A stretch of DNA of 25,774 bases from Rhizophagus sp. LPA8_4_AMF (GCA_021464525.1 JADRCO010000835.1:1-25774), one strand, 5' to 3'; positions 1 through 9,421 are shown, counted from the first letter of the stretch. Translations and numbers: made by a program. Notes: generated from the letters alone by a model not told the origin.

Positions 1-384
1 ACTGATGATTTTGTAACACGGCTTATTTTATTTTGGTGTTACGTATTTTTTATATGCTATTTTCCGTAATCAATTTTTTTTTAATAAAAAAGATACCGAG
101 TAAATAAACGCGACGGACTTTAACGGTTTCCGTTTTCTTAGTATATAGCAATAATTTTTATTAAGTGCATGATTTTAAATTAAAAATTTGAGATTATTAT
201 ATGTAATAATTACTAATAAATTTACATTTTATAAAAAATGATTTTATTAATGATTTTATAAAAAATATCTTTTTTTGATATTTACAAAAATTGAAGTTAT
301 GAAATTTTATGTTAATTAATAATGAATAAAACTTAATATAGAAGGAAATTATCGAAAAGTCGAGAATTAGATGAGAGTTAATTG

Positions 385-1627
385 AATTATGTTAATATTT
401 TGTATGCTCATCTTATGAGTATCGAACTCCAATTGAAGAAATTCATGATAAGATTAGATGACGTCACTCGAAGTTTAAAAGTAAATAAACTATATATTAT
501 TTTATAGTATAACCATTACTTTTATAGTATTTGCTCGAACAATTTTTTTCTAAATATTATTAAAATGAAAAAAAGGAGTATATGTTGCTGCAAGCAAATT
601 TTCATCTTGGGAACTCACTAGTGCTAATACTGTGCTAATACATTTACAGAATTACGTGGATGGAGGTACGAAATAAAAATAATTCTAGTTTGTAAAGATG
701 AACTTCAAGTTAACACATTTTCATCAATCGTGTTTAGTTCTTTCATTGGACTTCAAATGCGTTATAGTTTTTTGATCGTTAGAATTTGACTTACAAGTTT
801 TTACAATCTGCTTATGCCGAACTTGTGTGTATTATAAAATTATACTCTATTTAAATTATCGATAGGGATACTAAATAAATCTGTATTTATATAAACTTTT
901 AGGTTGGAATTATTCTATGGGTTATCGCCGGCGAAGGGTAGTTATTAATTGTTGATGATTTTTTCTTATATTAAAGATAACTATTGTATTAATTATTTTT
1001 ATAAATAGTTTTTTTACCGAAAATATACGAGAGAATCAGCAAAATCTGAAAGTCGCGATGAATCGGTTGCAAATCATTCAAAGTGAAAAAAAATTGGAGG
1101 ATCTTAGTTGAAGTCATTACCATTTCAAAAGAGATTGGTAAATTTCCTGTTCAGGTATTCAACCTTTAAAACTATAGATTTTAATTTTCAACAATTGAAT
1201 ATTAATGAGTGTTTTTTCCTAAAATATAAGTTGCTACGAATTGGCTCCAACAAAAAGCTGGAATTACCTCTCCTTTAGTTTGTGCTAACTTGAAGAACTT
1301 AAATCACTTAAATTAAAGTAAGTATAAATATTTTTCCTATAGTTAAGAAAAATTTTAATTTTTTATTTGTATGTTACTGCAGGAGTTATTCCATTTTAAG
1401 CATTCTCCCGTGCCAATATTATTGTTGAAATAAGTGCATTTTCTCCTGTAAAATTGATATAAATTTTTAAATAAAATTGGATTCAACAAAAACTTGATGT
1501 TACTTCTTCAACCGGTGTTAAAACTTTGCTTGGCTCGAAGAAAACATACAAGTATGGTTATTCTTACAATTCACAGAACAAACGTAAAGACAAAAATGTT
1601 TTAATATGTATTATCGAAATGGAGTGA
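385..1627 (+). pseudogene. Possible decayed multi-exon gene, unknown family
   Basis: I do not recognise this gene. Open blocks on the plus strand read like exons. 385-480 contains MSIELQLKKFMIRLDD and ends at a GTAAAT donor-like site. 1016-1111 contains RENQQNLKVAMNRLQ, which has coiled-coil spacing. 1098-1154 contains ISKEIGKFPVQ followed by GTATTC. 1233-1316 contains NWLQQKAGITSPLV, and 1478-1627 contains WIQQKLDVTSSTGVK. The last two start with a similar W-(L/I)-QQK motif, which suggests a repeated unit. The blocks lie in different frames, with stops between them and no clear start codon, so a decayed gene fits better than an active one. Chance open frames in AT-rich DNA remain possible for any single block; it is the run of Trp-, Lys- and Gln-containing blocks on one strand that supports the call. 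Confidence 0.33.
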
Positions 1628-1989
1628 TTTATACATTCAATCTTAGTAATAAAATCTCTTCTAATTTCATGATTTTTATCTTTACGTTATTTGTATATAA
1701 TAATTAACAGAAAGATAAATAGGTGTAACGACTGTAACGTGGTAATTCTCAGAATAAGAATCTTCTTTTTAGTATTGAGCTATAATAACTTTATTATTAA
1801 AAAATAATTAATGATAACATTAAAACTAACATTATCACCTTTATTGAATACATTAAATCCGCTTTTTTTTTAAACGAGAATTATTTAAAAATATTTTAAA
1901 ACCTTGATCATGTGTTAATTTTAATACTTTTATTTAATTATTTTTTAAAGGAATCTTAAATATAGAATTTAAAGAGCACTTATTTTATA

Positions 1990-2014
1990 AAATAATAATA
2001 ATAATAATAATAAT
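1990..2014. repeat. (AAT)n microsatellite
   Basis: About eight AAT units in a row. It lies ~355 bp beyond the 3' end of the minus-strand Asn/Gln-rich gene. No function is implied. Confidence 0.8.
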
Positions 2015-2368
2015 CCTGAAGTATGACAAGAACCATGTTTATATATATCCACCGAAATTTTAAACCTATCGAAGCGAACAATTATCTGTTTAATTTAAAT
2101 TTACATAAATATTTTGAGCTTATAAGATTCTATCATATATAATGAAAAAAAAATTGGAAATGGTGATAAAATAGAGGAATGAGTTATAATAATAGTAATA
2201 ATGGAAATAACATAATTGTAATATCAAAATCCTTTTAAAAATCTAAAAAGCTTATTAAGTGAAACATATATTGAATCTATTTTAATTAATTTATAACGTA
2301 TAAATATAATATATTTCTTAAAATATATAATAACATATAGCAGGTTTATCTTAAATTATGATTTGGGC

Positions 2369-3181
2369 TTAGCCTTGGTTATTTTGATGTCCAAAGTATC
2401 CTGAAGTATCTTCAGGACTGTTTGGAACTGAAGATGCATCGTAAGCGTCATTATCTGAATATTCTTGTAAATTGGGCTGAATATCCATAGTATCGAAAGG
2501 TTGTTGTAAGATGGTATCTTGTTGATTACCAGGTTGTTGAACAATTTGTTGCCGATTTAAATGTTGTACATTACAATAATTTGGAAGTCGATGGTGGGAT
2601 AAATCAATTCTATTAGTATTTAAGTGTTGCGCGATTTCTGTTGGATTTAATTCGGTACAAGTAACATGATAGATATGTACACCATATGGAAGATAAAATT
2701 CAAACTTGATATTATCGAAAGATTGTTGTGAGATAGTATCTTGTTCATAATCAACAGGAGTAAGAGGAATTGAAGCATTATTATTTGAAGTTAGTTGAAC
2801 ATCCATAGTATCGAAAGATTGTTGTCTTTGTTGATAACCAACAGATTGTTGACCAATTTTTTGCCGAATTAAATGTTGCGCACTATAATGATATGGAACT
2901 TGATGATCGGGAATGTGGGATAAATCAATTCTATTATTCAAGCGTAACGCGATTTCTATTAAATTTAATTCGGTATACGTAACATAATAAATACGCATTT
3001 CATCTAATAAAGGAAGATAAAATTCAAATGTAATATTTCGAGGTGCAGGAGCAGTCGTATTAGTATTATTATTATGCGAGGTGTCTAAATTCGTATTAGT
3101 AGAGTTTGAAGCGTGTTGAACGTTTTCATTATTATTGTCAATAATTGAAGATATGACGCTACTATTTCCAGTTTGATCCAT
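2369..3181 (-). CDS. Orphan Asn/Gln-rich protein with internal duplication
   Basis: Single-exon ORF of 270 residues; I do not recognise a named domain. Residues 1-48 are Asn/Ser/Thr-rich. Residues 51-129 and 159-236 are two copies of one unit. Each opens with FEFYLP, continues with a Y-x-V-T-x-T-E-L-N segment and an NRIDLSH motif, then a Gln-rich stretch, and closes with FDTMD(V/I)Q. The C-terminal ~35 residues are acidic (YSDNDAYD, SPEDTSGYFG). No signal peptide or membrane segment is seen. The only Met at the N-terminus of the frame (MDQTG) is taken as the start; a TATAAATA box lies ~110 bp upstream. A decayed single-unit relative lies at 6724-6972 on the other strand, which shows this belongs to a small, duplicating family. 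The unit may be a small folded module joined by low-complexity linkers. A role in regulation would be a guess from composition only. Expression is not proven, but 270 codons without a stop in such AT-rich DNA is good evidence for a gene. Confidence 0.8.
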   Translation of the reverse strand: MDQTGNSSVISSIIDNNNENVQHASNSTNTNLDTSHNNNTNTTAPAPRNITFEFYLPLLDEMRIYYVTYTELNLIEIALRLNNRIDLSHIPDHQVPYHYSAQHLIRQKIGQQSVGYQQRQQSFDTMDVQLTSNNNASIPLTPVDYEQDTISQQSFDNIKFEFYLPYGVHIYHVTCTELNPTEIAQHLNTNRIDLSHHRLPNYCNVQHLNRQQIVQQPGNQQDTILQQPFDTMDIQPNLQEYSDNDAYDASSVPNSPEDTSGYFGHQNNQG

Positions 3182-3292
3182 TTGGAATAATATTGTGTAG
3201 TATGGTTACCTGGCAATAATTTTTAAAATATTGTTGTTTATGTATTGTATTTTTGAAAATTTAAATTTTTTTTTAAAAAAAGAATAATCGTG

Positions 3293-3300
3293 TATTTATA
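3293..3300 (-). promoter_or_regulatory. TATA box of the Asn/Gln-rich gene
   Basis: TATAAATA on the minus strand, ~110 bp upstream of the ATG at 3181, a suitable distance for a fungal core promoter. AT-rich context makes chance occurrence possible. Confidence 0.4.
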
Positions 3301-3412
3301 TGTTGGTTTTTCTTTTTCTTGTGTTTGGTTATCCCGAAAAATGATTATATACAAATATCACTTGCTATGTAACATAAACAAACTAAAAGTTGCACAACGT
3401 AAACAAAATACT

Positions 3413-3420
3413 GTTGTGCG
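3413..3420. repeat. 8-bp target-site duplication, left copy
   Basis: GTTGTGCG directly abuts the left terminus of the MITE at 3421. An identical copy directly follows the right terminus at 3649-3656. The word is GC-richer than the surroundings, so the match is unlikely to be chance. Confidence 0.85.
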
Positions 3421-3648
3421 AGGACTTCGCTTACTTATAATAAAGGTTACCGTAGGAAATTGACCCTTTACTAATGATTTTTACCTTACTTTAATTCTTA
3501 ATTCTATTGGTTAATGAGTCTAAAAAGGAAAAAAATCATAACAGCCTTCCTTTTTTAGATCTATTTAAAGTAGGACCTTCACAAACTTTTACATATAATT
3601 TTTACCTTAGGCCCGTGGGTGACCTCTATTAGAAGTAAGCAAGGTCCT
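3421..3648. mobile_element. 228-bp MITE with TIRs and 8-bp TSD
   Basis: Non-autonomous DNA transposon. The left end reads AGGACTTCGCTTACTT and the reverse complement of the right end reads AGGACCTTGCTTACTT. The inverted repeats extend to ~31 bp (through TAATARAGGTYACC) with six mismatches. Identical 8-bp GTTGTGCG words flank it at 3413-3420 and 3649-3656. It has no coding capacity; the interior is AT-rich with another AGGACCTTCAC-like motif near 3573. An 8-bp duplication is usual for hAT elements, but the AGGAC terminus does not fit the usual hAT end pattern, so I leave the superfamily open. The same terminal design recurs at 25689, where AGGAC and TATAATAAAGGTTAC are separated by the same 10 bp. 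Confidence 0.88.
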
Positions 3649-3656
3649 GTTGTGCG
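3649..3656. repeat. 8-bp target-site duplication, right copy
   Basis: GTTGTGCG directly after the element's right terminus, identical to 3413-3420. Confidence 0.85.
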
Positions 3657-3659
3657 TCA

Positions 3660-4551
3660 ATGCTGCTGTGTGCGTCAGTTTGTCGCCAAGTTACGTGTAT
3701 TAACGTATTGGTCCGATTGGTCAGTCGATATCGCACAACACAAAAACTAACTATGAGTCTGTCTACGTTAACAAAGTATTGTCCAACCTATTGTCACACT
3801 TGTCAGGATATCTATGAGTTGAATAGTCATCCTAAAATCGGTACAAAATATTATATTACGTCTTGCTCATTTTCTCAACATCTAGTGCACCTAGAGACTT
3901 GGGACTAGCTCCATTAGAATCGACTAGGCGAGACTATTCTAATAAGGTGTGTTTTGACTTTCTACGGTCACTCGATGCTGATAAATTTAATAAAATGCCA
4001 ATATTGTTATATATGGTATTTTACGTAATACACAAAAGTTGGTCAAGGAAAAAAGTGGACAAAACCAAAACACATAAAAAAGTCAAAATTTCACATGTGA
4101 ATGCAAAAATGGTTAGAAAATTTTGAAATTAAAAAAAAATTATTAAATGTAAAAAAAAAACTTTATTCTTGGGCAACTACAGATTTCTTGATTTCTTGAT
4201 TTATTGTCAATTTCAAAAAATGTTAACCAAGAAAAAATTAGTTAAAATACAGACTGGTCACAACATTCCTTTATTGTGCAAAAAGAGATCTTGGTAAGAA
4301 AAAAATTTTATAATTAATAATCCATAAAATGACTTTGCTTTTGGTCAACGGCAAAATTTCTTTGTTTAATGCCGATCATAAACTCTGGTCAGTTTCGTTT
4401 CATGGTCAACGATTGGATATACATATGTTTAGGCCCTTTCATTTTTTTAAATCCCATCTTTGATAAACAAATTCGTTTAGCACCAATCATTGATTATGAC
4501 TATTACGTTTGCGTCTTTTCCAATAATGACTTAAGGAAGATTTCCATATAG
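3660..4551 (+). other. Coding-like traces of an unrecognised, probably decayed gene
   Basis: Several plus-strand open blocks follow one another in different frames. 3660-3908 contains a Cys-rich stretch (KYCPTYCHTCQDIYEL, spacing C-x3-C-x2-C). 3863-4126 contains DYSNKVCFDFLRSLDADKF and a Lys-rich tail. A 44-codon ATG-started frame from ~4329 contains HKLWSVSFHGQRLDIH. 4369-4551 contains DKQIRLAPIIDYDYYVC. The word TGGTCA(A) recurs near 4041, 4343, 4387 and 4403. None of these matches a family I know. No single long frame or clean intron pair joins them, so I read them as either a decayed gene or chance frames. Local GC is higher than in the flanks, which slightly favours former coding DNA. 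Confidence 0.3.
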
Positions 4552-4555
4552 GGTT

Positions 4556-5502
4556 TATCTGCTCTGCAAATAATTACTAAAAGACTTGACGTAATACCTG
4601 TAATTCGTAAATTCGTAACACTGATTAACACACAATAATGAAGAATCCAAATCTCACGTGACTTGTATGAAATCATGAATATTTCCTTTTTTTATCATAC
4701 CAAAAAATGGGGCATTTTAAATCTTGTGACACGATAGATATATATAAAATATCATTATTGATTCGAGTTTATTTGGAACTGGTTTATACAATTAAATAAA
4801 TAAATAAATAAATATATATATTATGTATATATTCAAAACTTTATCTAGTAGAACAGGTAAAAATACTGTATGTATTGGAATAATAATCCTTTTTTATAAA
4901 AATATAATACACAACTTTATCTAAGTCTGTTACACAAACTGGCATGAGAATTCTGACTGCTGAAAAAAAAAAATTAATAATAATTAATAAATAAATAATA
5001 CCAATAAGCGTTAGAAAAACTGCAAAGGATTTTCTTTTTCTTCCCGTGAATGTATTATAAAAAAATAAATAAAAAATAAAATAGAAAACTTTAATTTCAT
5101 GTTAGATAAAAGGTAAACTTTTTTTTTCAATGATTTCCCACTTTATCGAAAGCAAATTACTAATGTATAATGCTATGATATATATATGTATAAAATTAGG
5201 TTTATTCAAGTTATCCATTACTCATGATAATTTCAAAATAAGAATTCTAGTATTCTACACCTTATCGTGCATTTTGCTACAGACTCAGTATCGAAATCAT
5301 ATTCTTAAAACTTTTTTCAATACTGATTTGAGCGTTCGGGATATGGCGGTATCAAAAGGGGTAACAGTTACTAAAACCTATGATTTCCTATGATTTTTAT
5401 ATCGTATGTGTGATACGTTAACCGTGCCTCATCTTATTATATGACCCATTATTTATTAATTATATATATATATAATGAATGAATGTATCACAAAAAAAAA
5501 AA
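4556..5502. other. Intergenic AT-rich stretch
   Basis: Poly-A/T tracts, an (AAAT)n run near 4793-4812 and a (TA)n run near 5461-5474. A palindromic TCACGTGA (possible bHLH site) is near 4653. An 87-codon frame at 5130-5393 has no recognisable motif and is not called. The right edge is the 3' flank of the NTF2-like pseudogene. Confidence 0.5.
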
Positions 5503-6258
5503 TCAAATATTCCATTCTTCCCAAGCGCGTGCTAACTCTTTAGCAGCAATAACTGCACACCCGGTAACCATTGCATTGAATTTTATTGCAACTTCTACAT
5601 ACAAAAATCCAACGATTGGTAATGATTCTACCAAATCCTTTAAACTCAAAACATCTTCGTGTCTGACAATCTTCTGTTGCTCGTTAAATTCTAATCTTGT
5701 TAATATACGCATAGTAAATTCACTATTAAAACATTTGCTATTCTTAAATATCATCCGTAAACAAGGAAGACGTAAACAAGGAAAAGAAGGGGATATCGAA
5801 ATTTAACTATGGAATCAATACAAACTAAATGATGATTTCCTGCGATTTCACTTTCAGTGATTGATTGCGTGTTTGGTATTATGGAAAGTAAGGTAGAAAG
5901 TAAGAGAAATTGATTGATTATTTTATCATGTGATTCTACTATTAAAATTGGATCCCCAAAAACTAAAAAAAAAAGGTTAGCTTTTTAATAATTTTAAAAT
6001 AATTGAATTACTGTACTTATATATTCTTTCACATACCATCATTAACATCATAAAAAGTCTTAATAGCCTTCTTTGATCCTCTTTGTTATTTGAATATAAA
6101 TTTAACTAAACAAATCTAGCAATATCCTTTACATCTGTATTTAGTATTGATGGCGTCGGCATAGAAATTAACGGTGTAATAGGGAATGGTGTTGGCATAG
6201 AAGATGGTGGTTGAGATGGAACCGACATCGTTAATGGAATTTGTAAGTCCGACATCAT
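5503..6258 (-). pseudogene. Decayed NTF2/SnoaL-like host gene
   Basis: The minus strand encodes one coherent protein in pieces. Exon 1 (6258-6037) starts MMSDLQIPLT, has a Pro/Met-rich segment, and then reads TDVKDIARFV. The intron 6036-5963 (74 bp) has a GTATGT donor, a CTAAC branch point, a pyrimidine tract and a TTTAG acceptor. Exon 2 continues with VFGDPILIVESHDKIINQF, then GNHHLVCIDSIVKFR, then ILTRLEFNEQQKIVRHED and LKDLVESLPIVGFLY, and ends with WEEWNI at a TGA. The order resembles fungal NTF2/SnoaL-like small proteins, whose cone fold binds a ligand or partner; the function of this fungal family is not established to my knowledge. The frame is broken three times: a TAG after ARFV, a one-base shift in a T-run just before FYDVND, and a shift after the FLVYG segment near 5755. 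Splice signals remain good, so decay may be recent or assembly error may contribute. Confidence 0.62.
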
Positions 6259-6723
6259 TCGAATATCAAAAGAAAGAAAAAATTAATTTTTTTTTTCGTT
6301 TTTTTTTCTTATACTAATGACATTTCTAGGCCAATTACAGGATATTAGCCAATCAATCAATCTGATTAGGTAATGAAAAAACATTTCTTCATAATAAATA
6401 ATTTATGTGTCATTACAGAAACCTGTTTTCCTTATTATGCAGTGTAATAATGAAATATAGTAAATACGCAATGCTAAATCAAATATGACTTAATGTTTAT
6501 CTTTCATGTGTATCAGAGAATCAGATAACTAAATTTTATTTTTCATTTGGAATTATCGGAGAAAATTGTACCACCATTGTACATATACGTCCTAATACCA
6601 ATATAAGTAAAAGAATTTCACCTGAATTCGGGTACACCGTACACAAGATTATGCCACAACCATGAAACCTTTCTGCAAGTAGGAATAATAAATATATATT
6701 AATAATATTACTATTCCTATGCC

Positions 6724-6972
6724 TCAAAAGAATTCTATCTTCTTTTACCAAATGATACACGTATTTACCATATTAAGTATAACGAATTAAATTCGACAAA
6801 AATCACACAATTCCTGAATAATTCATCTCAAATTCCTAAACCTGTTAACTATCAACAAAATACCATTCAACAACAATCATCTTACTTTTCAAGAATATTC
6901 AGATAATAATGCTTACGATACAACTCAATTACTACGATTTCTCCAAATGGTGCTATCCCTGAAGATACTTAA
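6724..6972 (+). pseudogene. Broken paralogue of the Asn/Gln-rich orphan gene
   Basis: The translation matches the second unit and C-terminus of the protein at 2369-3181. EFYL-LLP then RIYHIKYNELNSTKITQFLN corresponds to EFYLP...HIYHVTCTELNPTEIAQHLN. NYQQNTIQQQ corresponds to NQQDTILQQ. After a frame change, QEYSDNNAYD corresponds to QEYSDNDAYD, and after another, PEDT corresponds to PEDT before a TAA. It has only one repeat unit, no N-terminus and at least two frameshifts. It lies on the strand opposite its intact relative, ~3.5 kb away, so this is not a simple tandem copy. Confidence 0.72.
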
Positions 6973-7657
6973 AGCTAATAATAAAAACTAATCAAAGTAA
7001 AATTGGTAAGCTAAATGTTATTACACTATATTAATTGATGTTGGTATCAATTCAATTCTTAAATGCTTCATTTAAAAATATTCACTTATCCTTTTTCAAA
7101 CTCTATTTAATTTAAGAAATTGATTATATGAACAAATTATATTTTAATGAGAATAAATGAACATCCATCATCTATTTTGATAAAGCCCAATTGTTCAAGG
7201 ATATGGATATAGTCATCTAGTGATATAGGTAATGACAGGCAAATAATTTTTTTCGACCATTGTCATAAATCATAATATATATGGTAATTGGTAAGATATT
7301 AACTACCAAAAAAATCCTGTCCTCTGATCATTTTTTGAATTATGTGATGCGGGTGTCAATTTGTCATGTATAGAAACATCTCTCTCTCCTAACCCTTTTC
7401 CACGTTATAACATCTGCGATGATTTGAAATAAATTTCTTGTTAATATTCAACTCTAAAATATTAATTCATAATTCTATAAAGTTTTAATCCGTTATAAAT
7501 TTTCTCTTACCAAATACTATCTTTTCGATTTTTTTCGGTCTCTTTATGGGATATTCTTTTTTTTGATATATATAAAAAATAATTTTATTATATATTCATT
7601 AAAGAAACTATTTAATCTTTGTTATTAATTTTGTCTCTTAGATCCTTGTCGGACCTT
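6973..7657. other. Intergenic AT-rich stretch
   Basis: No gene, RNA or repeat family recognised. It holds poly-T runs and is bounded on the right by the inverted TTCCCGAAT element. Confidence 0.5.
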
Positions 7658-8047
7658 TTCCCGAATGGCATTTTCCCGAATATACTATTTCTTGAAGTCT
7701 ATTTTCCCGAACTGGATAATTTCTCGAAACTCAAAGTTCCCAAATACCTGTTTTCCGAATTATAATTTCCTGAATCAAATGAAACATCCGATTTCCTGAA
7801 TTCTTTTATCCCGAATCCTTTTATAAAAATGGAACATTATTCTAATCAAGAAAATAAAAAATCATAAGTTCGAGTTCTTTTGGTGCGAATTCTTCAAAAT
7901 GAAAGCCAATAGAATTAATTTGCAACCCATTAATTTCTTCAAGCGGAAATTCAGAAAAATGCCTATTTGGGATATTTGAATTCGGGATTTGAAAATTGGA
8001 CTTCAAGAAATGAGATTCAGGTATATTCAGGAAAATGCCATTAGGGT
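7658..8047. repeat. Inverted repeat element built from TTCCCGAAT-like words
   Basis: The left arm (7658-7722) holds AATGGCATTTTCCCGAATA and ATTTCTTGAAGTC. The right arm (8047-7991 read in reverse complement) holds AATGGCATTTTCCTGAATA and ATTTCTTGAAGTC, with a ~9-bp gap between the blocks. Degenerate TTCC(C/T)GAAT words recur every 10-25 bp through the left half, and their complements through the right half, so the unit can fold into a long imperfect hairpin. No clear target-site duplication is seen. This may be a MITE or a folded minisatellite. The minus-strand frame at 7842-8054 is a product of the repeat, not a gene. Confidence 0.6.
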
Positions 8048-8372
8048 AACCCACTTAGATTACTAGCATAGATTATTCCAACCAGCAGTATAATGATAAA
8101 ATATATCATACCTAATTTTGATTATTAAAACGGTAATACCTACACCATAATATATCGGTATGATTTTCCCCCTATATAGATTATTTCTTGAACTTTTTAC
8201 GCTTTCAATTACCTTAACAGCTTAACTGTCGCGAACTGTTACCTACATTTTTATTTTTGGAGGCATTAAATTATAAACGAAAAAAAATGTATATATGATT
8301 TTAGGAAAAATGAAATATTACCTTTCGAACTTCTCATTAATTTTTTTTTTACTAGATTTCCAAATTTTTGTT

Positions 8373-8630
8373 AAATAAACGCGTAGTTAATTTTCTTCTT
8401 TTCTTGTTAAACACTTTTTCTTTTTACTGTATATCAAATAATCATACTTTCATAATACTTACACAATAAGGAAAATGAATATTTTAACCAGAAAAGAAAA
8501 AATTAATTACAAACTTATTTAAAGAGATTTAAAGAGTTCACGCGTTCAAAATATGCATAATTAGTTTTTATTTCTTCGCTTCTTCTAGTCGAATAATTTT
8601 CCTGGTTAAATAAGTTCGTAATTAATTTTT
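8373..8630. repeat. Three ~25-40-bp repeats in alternating orientation
   Basis: A motif of the form GTTAAATAA(6)GTAATTAATTTT occurs forward at ~8373-8413, inverted at 8483-8522 and forward at 8604-8630. The second and third copies match at 24 of 25 positions as an inverted repeat (8498-8522 against 8606-8630). The first and second share a further AAGAAAAGAA side block. Spacing is ~110-120 bp. These could be termini of nested small elements or a cruciform-prone cluster. Confidence 0.55.
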
Positions 8631-8632
8631 AA

Positions 8633-8809
8633 AACGCGAATAACGGAATAACGCAAAGACGGCAAAGTACGCGTAAACATAATGAACATGAATATACTTA
8701 TACTTTCAGTAAGGATCATAAAAATCAAATATGGTATAGATGCGTGTATGATGTTCCAATTCAATCCGAGTCGCTGAAATTGGATAAAGTGCAGCGTGGA
8801 ATTTTCTAA
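8633..8809 (+). other. 58-codon open block without start, possible exon relic
   Basis: An uninterrupted frame from just after a TAA (8630-8632) to a TAA at 8807-8809. It contains QRRQSTRKHNEHEYTYTF then KNQIWYRCVYDVPIQSES. Trp, Cys and charged residues make it more protein-like than typical AT-rich noise. There is no ATG in frame. The F-x(n)-K-x(n)-W-Y-x-C pattern faintly recalls the start of a FLYWCH-type zinc finger, but the frame ends before further Cys/His ligands, so I do not assign a family. Confidence 0.3.
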
Positions 8810-9172
8810 AAAAAAATAAAAAAATTCACCGATCAGATGATCACAATACCGGATATCATTTTATCAAAAATTATAAATAATTTCAGCCAGTTAAAATTTT
8901 GATCTTAGTGCCGGCCAGAATTAAATTTAATCAATCATTTAAAGGTAACGTGATATTAAGAAAATTCGATTTTAATAAAATTTGTTATAATTATCATAAA
9001 TAACGAAATATAAATATAAGTCATATAACTTTATAATTTTATTACCATTATCCAACGATTGAGAATTGGCTATCTGGACATTTTCTGATCTTTATTTTTT
9101 TAAAAAAGGGAAAAACTCTAGAAGCTAAAATTTATGATACAAACTGAACAAGAGATCTCGGTCAATTTTTTT
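8810..9172. other. Intergenic AT-rich stretch
   Basis: No recognisable gene or repeat. A short frame after the 8807 stop is not long enough to call. Confidence 0.4.
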
Positions 9173-9421
9173 TTATCTAGAAACTTGATTCTCCAAAACA
9201 TCTGTTGATAACTTATGTTTCAGTATAGACGCTAAACGCTCAAACACATCAAATAGTCCATAGAGAATATTATAAAATAACCTGGAAGAATACATTATTG
9301 TGCATGCATCACGCTTAACAAGTACATCTCGTAACGAGATTTTTCTAAACGATGCATAACGCATAAAAGTAGATAATCGGCTTTCTGAATAGCTCATACT
9401 TAATAAACGACATAAAAACAT
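9173..9421 (-). other. Unassigned 82-codon frame
   Basis: A minus-strand frame reading MFLCRLLSMSYSESRLS at the start and KHKLSTDVLENQVSR at the end. Directly upstream the minus strand shows a TTTTTACAG acceptor-like site (near 9426), so this could be a 3' exon. No motif or family is recognised and no partner exon was found upstream. Kept only as a low-confidence candidate. Confidence 0.22.

Larger units (their letters stand above)
1..2368. other. AT-rich intergenic region with scattered coding traces
   Basis: No intact gene is visible. The stretch is AT-rich with poly-A/T runs and a trinucleotide microsatellite near 1990. Several short open blocks with protein-like composition occur between 385 and 1627 and are listed separately as a possible decayed gene. 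A perfect TGACGTCA palindrome lies at 459-466, but inside one of those blocks, so I give it no regulatory meaning. Confidence 0.6.

Noticed and set aside
459-466. CRE-type TGACGTCA palindrome
   Set aside because: It sits inside a possible decayed exon with no nearby promoter, so a regulatory role cannot be supported.
5130-5393. Plus-strand 87-residue frame
   Set aside because: No motif, no splice or promoter context, and AT-rich hydrophobic composition.
6536-6760. Minus-strand 74-residue frame
   Set aside because: Its 5' part is antisense to the broken orphan-family copy; no family is recognised and the opposite strand looks equally coding-like.
7842-8054. Minus-strand 70-residue frame
   Set aside because: It is the translation of the TTCCCGAAT inverted repeat.
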